DNA from: JAUVIB01 sp964424545
Lineage (GTDB): Bacteria > Calditrichota > Calditrichia > Calditrichales > Calditrichaceae
DNA length: 6,830 nucleotides
Assembly (NCBI GenBank): GCA_964424545.1
Contig: CAYRJN010000204.1
Location: forward strand, 1-6,830
Direction: 5' to 3'
Below the pieces are notes generated by a model. That model saw only the letters and a program-made list of their open reading frames with translations. It ran no database searches and was not told the origin of the DNA. Made by a program: the position numbers and the translations under genes. Positions 5,246 to 6,830 of the stretch are shown here, in pieces. The stretch's first letter is position 1; every line of letters starts with the position of its first letter.

Positions 5246-6535
5246 ATGCCGAGCGTTTCATTACATACATTAGGCTGCCGTTTAAATCAAGCGGAAACAG
5301 CTATTATTGCCGAAAATTTAAAAAAACAAGGCTATAAAATCGTTCCTTACGGCCAGCCATCCGATTTGACGGTGATTAACACCTGCACGGTAACCGAGCA
5401 GGCGGATTCTAAGTGCCGGCAAGCGGTTCGTCAAAGTATTCGGAAAAATCCCGATACTTTTGTGGCGGTAGTGGGCTGTTACGCCCAAATGGCTGTTGAT
5501 GTGATTAAGAATATTGACGGTGTGGATTTAATTATTGGCAACGAACACAAATTAAAACTTTATGACTATCTTAACGGTTTAAATAAAAATAGTCAACCGC
5601 TCATCGTACATTCTTCTAAAATATCCAGAGAAGCGTTTACCATAGAGTCGGTGGGTTTATACGATACCCATACGCGCGCTAATCTTAAAATACAGGACGG
5701 TTGCAATTTTGTTTGTTCCTTTTGTATCGTAGCCGCGGCTCGAGGCCCGGCGCGAAGCCGTAAATTTAAGGATATCATTATCGAGGCGCATAAACTTGTA
5801 GATATGGGCTTTAAAGAGATCGTTCTCACCGGTGTTAATATCGGCACATACAGCTATGAGGGTAAATATTTCCTCGATATTCTCGCCGAAATGGAAAAAA
5901 TTGACGGTTTACAACGTATCCGCATCAGCTCTATCGAACCGACTACCGTTGATAAAAATTTGATCGATTTTATGGCCGGTTCGTCAAAAATCTGTCGGCA
6001 TTTGCATATTCCCTTGCAAAGCGGCGACAATGAAATACTTAAAGCCATGCGGCGCAAACATACGGCGGCAGAGTTCAGCGATATTATCAATTATGCCGTT
6101 GAAAAAATCGAAAATATAGGCATCGGTACCGATGTCATGGTCGGTTTTCCCGGTGAAGGTCATGATAAGTTTGTTATTACAAAAAAACTTTTAGCCGATC
6201 TACCTATCACCTATTTTCATGTTTTTAGCTATTCGGATCGTAAAGGGACGGCCGCTTATAACTACAAGCCGAAAGTGCAGCGCCATGAAAAAAAATTACG
6301 CAACAAAATAATGATTGAATTGGGAAAACGTAAAAAACGCGCTTTTTACGAAGATTCAATCGGTGCAAGAATAGACGTTTTATTCGAAGAAGCCGATGAG
6401 AATGGATTTTGGAGCGGATTCAGCGATAATTATATGCGCGTTAAAGTGAAAAGCGAGCAACCATTAAAAAATTCCATAAGAACCGTGCGTCTGGTGAGCA
6501 TAGAAGGAGAGGAACTTTTGGGGGAATTACTGTGA
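5246..6535 (+). CDS. mtaB: tRNA t6A37 methylthiotransferase MtaB
   Basis: Radical SAM enzyme that converts t6A to ms2t6A at position 37 of tRNAs reading ANN codons, improving codon-anticodon pairing in the cytoplasm. The 429-residue length is normal. The N-terminal methylthiotransferase domain binds one 4Fe-4S cluster through C11 (TLGCRLNQAE, an MtaB hallmark as against GCQMN in MiaB), C47 (NTCTVTEQA) and C78 (VVGCYAQM). The radical SAM motif CxxxCxxC is C153, C157 and C160 (DGCNFVCSFC). Further core motifs are LTGVNIGTY (194-202), RISSIEP (226-232), HIPLQSGDNEILKAMRR (254-270) and GTDVMVGFPGE (294-304). A TRAM RNA-binding domain fills about 365-429. The residues after the third cluster Cys read IVAAARG, without the proline common at that point. 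The start is supported by the MtaB N-terminus aligning at residue 1; AGGA at 5238-5241 is a close, weak ribosome binding site. It overlaps miaB by 4 bases. Confidence 0.93.
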   Translation: MPSVSLHTLGCRLNQAETAIIAENLKKQGYKIVPYGQPSDLTVINTCTVTEQADSKCRQAVRQSIRKNPDTFVAVVGCYAQMAVDVIKNIDGVDLIIGNEHKLKLYDYLNGLNKNSQPLIVHSSKISREAFTIESVGLYDTHTRANLKIQDGCNFVCSFCIVAAARGPARSRKFKDIIIEAHKLVDMGFKEIVLTGVNIGTYSYEGKYFLDILAEMEKIDGLQRIRISSIEPTTVDKNLIDFMAGSSKICRHLHIPLQSGDNEILKAMRRKHTAAEFSDIINYAVEKIENIGIGTDVMVGFPGEGHDKFVITKKLLADLPITYFHVFSYSDRKGTAAYNYKPKVQRHEKKLRNKIMIELGKRKKRAFYEDSIGARIDVLFEEADENGFWSGFSDNYMRVKVKSEQPLKNSIRTVRLVSIEGEELLGELL

Positions 6536-6830
6536 AAAAGGTCTATATAGAAACATACGGCTGTCAAATGAATGTTTATGATACGGAAATTATAAAATCT
6601 ATTCTCTCGGAAAACGGATATGAATTTACCGATACTCCCGATAAAGCCGATGCGCTTTTTTTAAATACCTGTTCCGTAAGAGAAAATGCGCATCAAAAAG
6701 TGCGGCAGCGTATTAATGTTCTTAAGCAGTTAAAACGAGACAATAAAAAATTAATCATGGGTGTGGTAGGCTGCATGGCTCAGAACCTGCGCAATGAATT
6801 GTTGGAAGATCAAGTAGGCGTGGATATCGT
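6532..6830 (+). CDS. miaB: tRNA i6A37 methylthiotransferase MiaB (5' part, cut by window edge)
   Basis: Start of MiaB, the radical SAM enzyme that adds a methylthio group to i6A37 in tRNAs reading UNN codons. The 99 complete codons present cover most of the N-terminal methylthiotransferase domain. They show YGCQMNVYD with C11 (MiaB-type, unlike CRLN in the preceding gene), LNTCSVRENA with C47, and GVVGCMAQ with C81, the three ligands of the auxiliary 4Fe-4S cluster. The radical SAM and TRAM domains lie beyond the window. The start is the GTG at 6532, which overlaps the mtaB stop as GTGA; GGGGGA (6520-6525) lies 6 bases before it as a ribosome binding site. No ATG is available before the conserved YGCQMN segment, so the GTG start is well supported. 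The overlap suggests translational coupling with mtaB. Confidence 0.93.
   Translation, partial: MKKVYIETYGCQMNVYDTEIIKSILSENGYEFTDTPDKADALFLNTCSVRENAHQKVRQRINVLKQLKRDNKKLIMGVVGCMAQNLRNELLEDQVGVDI

Noticed and set aside
592..6535. Minus-strand open frames of 70-91 codons within btuB, btuG, btuF and mtaB
   Set aside because: They are fully inside strongly supported + strand genes, lack ribosome binding sites and have low-complexity or unrecognisable products.
5246..6830. Functional link between B12 uptake and the neighbouring radical SAM enzymes
   Set aside because: Some radical SAM enzymes use cobalamin, but MtaB and MiaB belong to the methylthiotransferase class, which uses a second iron-sulfur cluster (C11, C47 and C78/C81 seen here). 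The adjacency is most likely incidental.

Overview
The window is AT-rich bacterial DNA from a diderm (Gram-negative-type) organism: it encodes a TonB-dependent outer-membrane receptor, a lipoprotein and a membrane-anchored periplasmic binding protein. The pairing of a BtuB-type receptor with a BtuG-like (DUF5074/YVTN propeller) lipoprotein, the carboxypeptidase-regulatory-like domain at the receptor N-terminus, and mostly weak Shine-Dalgarno sequences point to the Bacteroidota or a wider FCB-group lineage. A sigma70-like promoter and one very good Shine-Dalgarno site leave room for a non-Bacteroidota FCB phylum. This placement is inference. All supported genes lie on the + strand.

Bases 1-73 look like the end of an upstream gene: 12 in-frame codons and a stop, then a hairpin with a T-tract. 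A candidate promoter (104-132) precedes a well-conserved cobalamin riboswitch (about 164-371, with the B12 box at 320-331). An intrinsic terminator follows (394-429), and its 5' arm can instead pair with the aptamer's 3' edge as an antiterminator. This is the layout of a B12-repressed, transcription-attenuating switch. A 162-base leader without a gene follows.

Three genes then form a vitamin B12 capture path running inward: btuB (592-2703, outer-membrane TonB-dependent transporter), a btuG-like surface lipoprotein (2849-3901, beta-propeller) and a btuF-like binding protein (3955-4863) that appears anchored in the inner membrane. The ABC permease and ATPase (BtuC, BtuD) are not downstream and must be elsewhere, or be replaced, if the path is complete.

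A 382-base gene-free stretch (4864-5245) with several AT-rich inverted repeats separates this locus from a tRNA-modification pair. These are mtaB (5246-6535, methylthiolation of t6A37) and the start of miaB (6532 to the window edge, methylthiolation of i6A37), overlapping by 4 bases and so probably translationally coupled. I found no CRISPR array, insertion sequence, tRNA or rRNA. Nothing here requires a wholly new system. The points of most interest are the B12 relay with its missing ABC partner, the anchored BtuF, and the riboswitch switching geometry.
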